The position numbers and the translations under genes are program-made. 64,000 nucleotides of DNA, taken from assembly GCA_965279355.1 (NCBI GenBank), contig OZ257155.1, positions 3,038,001 through 3,102,000 of the forward strand, given 5' to 3'. Positions 62,724 through 64,000 of this stretch are shown piece by piece. The stretch's first letter is position 1. Every line of letters starts with the position of its first letter. The notes under the pieces are model-generated. The model was not told where the DNA came from. It ran no database searches and saw only the letters and a program-made list of their open reading frames with translations. The DNA is from G965279355 sp965279355 (lineage in GTDB: Bacteria > Pseudomonadota > Alphaproteobacteria > CACIAM-22H2).

Positions 62724-64000
62724 TCAGGAAACGCCGCCGACCCGACCGGCGCCTGCAGGAATTTCTGCAGAACGATATTCCGGTACAAGGCGCTGCAGAA
62801 CGGACAGGGTGGCCGCGGCATCACCGGCGCTGGCGGCGGCGGCCAGATCGTCCAGCGCCCGGGACAGAAACACGCGATCGACGACGCGCGGGCTTGCCAG
62901 AAGTATTCCGCTCAGCGCCGTGGCCTGCAGCGGCTCGGCATCATGGAAGAGTTCTTCGGCGAGCTTCTCGCCGGCGCGTAGGCCGGTGAACGCGATCTTG
63001 ATATCACGATCCGGCTGCAATCCGGCGAGGCGGATCATGCGCCTGGCCAGATCGGCGATCTTCACCGGCTCACCCATATCGAGAACGAAGATATGTCCGC
63101 TATCGGGCGCGGCGCCGCTACGTAGGCCGGCGCCCAGAGCCGAAGCCTGCAGGACCAGCTCGACCGCTTCGCGAACCGTCATGAAATAACGGGTCACCTC
63201 GGCATGGGTGACGGTCAATGGTCCGCCGGACGCGAGCTGGCGCTGGAAGAGCGGGACCACCGATCCGGTTGAACCAAGGACGTTGCCGAACCGCACCGTT
63301 ACAAAGCGCGTGCCGCCGCGAGCCCGTTCCTCGACATCCAGGGCCTGGCACCAGCTTTCGGCAAGACGCTTGCTCGCCCCCATGACGTTGGATGGGTAAA
63401 CCGCCTTGTCGGTCGAGATCAGCACCATCGTGCCAACGCCGGCGCTTCGGCAGGCCTCAGCGACCTGTCGGGTCCCGATGACATTGGTGAGAATGCCCTC
63501 GCAGGGGTGCTGCTCGACCATCGGCACATGCTTCAGTGCCGCGGCGTGGAAAACCAGCGACGGCCGCTCGGTTGCCATCAACTCGGTGATGCGGGTGCGA
63601 TCACGGATATCCGCGAGGACCATGACGCGGGCGAGCGTGGGGTAGCGTTCGCTCAGCTCCAGATCGATCGAGTAGAGATTGAACTCGGAATTGTCGACCA
63701 GGATCAGACGCGCGGGGCCAAACTCTGCGATCTGTCGGGCCAGCTCCGAACCGATTGTACCACCGGCCCCGGTGACCATGACGCGCTTGCCGTCGATCAG
63801 CGCCTTCATGGCGGGACGATCCAGCACAGCCTGCGGACGTCCCAGCAGGTCTTCGATGGCGATGGGGCGCACGTCGATACGATTGGCATCTGCCGCGCGG
63901 AACTCGGTCAGCCGTGGCAGCCGGGCGACGGAAATGCCGAGCGGATCCGCAGCGTCCACAAGCTGGCGTAGGGCGGGACCGGTGATCTCCGGTTTGGTGA
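62724..64000 (-). CDS. CapD/FlaA1-type polysaccharide biosynthesis protein, start outside the window
   Basis: The frame is open to the window end, so the N-terminus is missing. In full-length homologues of about 640 residues that part holds four membrane helices and a CoA-binding-like domain; the last 25 visible residues (TKPEITGPALRQLVDAADPL) belong to it. The extended SDR domain is complete: VMVTGAGGTIGSELARQIAE, FHAAALKHVPMVEQHP, STDKAVYPSNVMGASKRLAE and FGNVLGSTGSVVPLFQRQL. Such proteins are 4,6-dehydratases/epimerases for UDP-GlcNAc-type sugars, feeding aminotransferases like those at 49.9 and 52.6 kb. No RBS or start can be given. Confidence 0.92.
   Translation of the reverse strand, partial: TKPEITGPALRQLVDAADPLGISVARLPRLTEFRAADANRIDVRPIAIEDLLGRPQAVLDRPAMKALIDGKRVMVTGAGGTIGSELARQIAEFGPARLILVDNSEFNLYSIDLELSERYPTLARVMVLADIRDRTRITELMATERPSLVFHAAALKHVPMVEQHPCEGILTNVIGTRQVAEACRSAGVGTMVLISTDKAVYPSNVMGASKRLAESWCQALDVEERARGGTRFVTVRFGNVLGSTGSVVPLFQRQLASGGPLTVTHAEVTRYFMTVREAVELVLQASALGAGLRSGAAPDSGHIFVLDMGEPVKIADLARRMIRLAGLQPDRDIKIAFTGLRAGEKLAEELFHDAEPLQATALSGILLASPRVVDRVFLSRALDDLAAAASAGDAAATLSVLQRLVPEYRSAEIPAGAGRVGGVS

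Overview
The window is high-GC, tightly packed bacterial chromosome. It reads as a Gram-negative alphaproteobacterium, most likely Rhodospirillales-like. The grounds are the neighbourhood of a UbiH-type hydroxylase, glnK, amtB, a DapC-like aminotransferase, ftsK, lolA and exonuclease III; the roughly 180-kDa class of NAD-glutamate dehydrogenase; a CnoX/LON-like/Trm112/GBBH-N operon; two outer-membrane porins; and a small conserved alphaproteobacterial-type protein near 10.1-11.0 kb. There is no phage, transposase, plasmid backbone or CRISPR array. One tRNA (Gly, anticodon GCC) is present and no rRNA. Genes are separated by few bases and very many start codons overlap the preceding stop (ATGA or TGATG).

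Layout. 1-6.3 kb: three GT41 (OGT/SPINDLY-type) glycosyltransferases, the first cut by the window edge, with a TPR-2-oxoglutarate oxygenase gene on the other strand between the second and third. 6.3-12.2 kb: a DUF3576-like lipoprotein, a 16-strand-type porin, a GT8-like protein, YggS, a conserved hypothetical and a TorF-type porin. 12.3-14.8 kb: an OmpR-type response regulator, an MBL-fold hydrolase and a methyltransferase. 14.8-27.6 kb, minus strand: an eleven-gene, mostly translationally coupled operon of four glycosyltransferases, a histidine phosphatase, a polysaccharide deacetylase, a small membrane protein and a four-gene Opp/Yej-type ABC importer. This is the most system-like part of the window. 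27.9-31.7 kb: a PCu(A)C-like protein without its copper ligands, a methyltransferase, exonuclease III, an alpha/beta hydrolase and LolA. 31.9-38.2 kb: ftsK, dapC, a 590-base spacer carrying a duplicated 77-base element, amtB and glnK. 38.4-44.4 kb: UbiH-type hydroxylase, GNAT enzyme, GBBH-N protein, Trm112, LON-domain protein, CnoX, MsrA, tRNA-Gly and dienelactone hydrolase. 44.5-54.8 kb: a PAS sensor kinase and then a seven-gene surface-polysaccharide cluster on the minus strand. 54.9-64 kb: NAD-glutamate dehydrogenase, an MFS/UMF1 transporter, purH and the start of a CapD/FlaA1-type gene cut by the window edge.

How the genes fit together. Two themes dominate. The first is envelope and glycan work: the GT41 group, the eleven-gene operon, the polysaccharide cluster with two DegT aminotransferases, an O-antigen-ligase-like protein, CapD and LolA. 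The second is nitrogen handling: glnK-amtB with a matched pair of sigma-54-like promoter elements, and the NAD-glutamate dehydrogenase. Functions are assigned from motifs read by eye in the translations; no database search was run.
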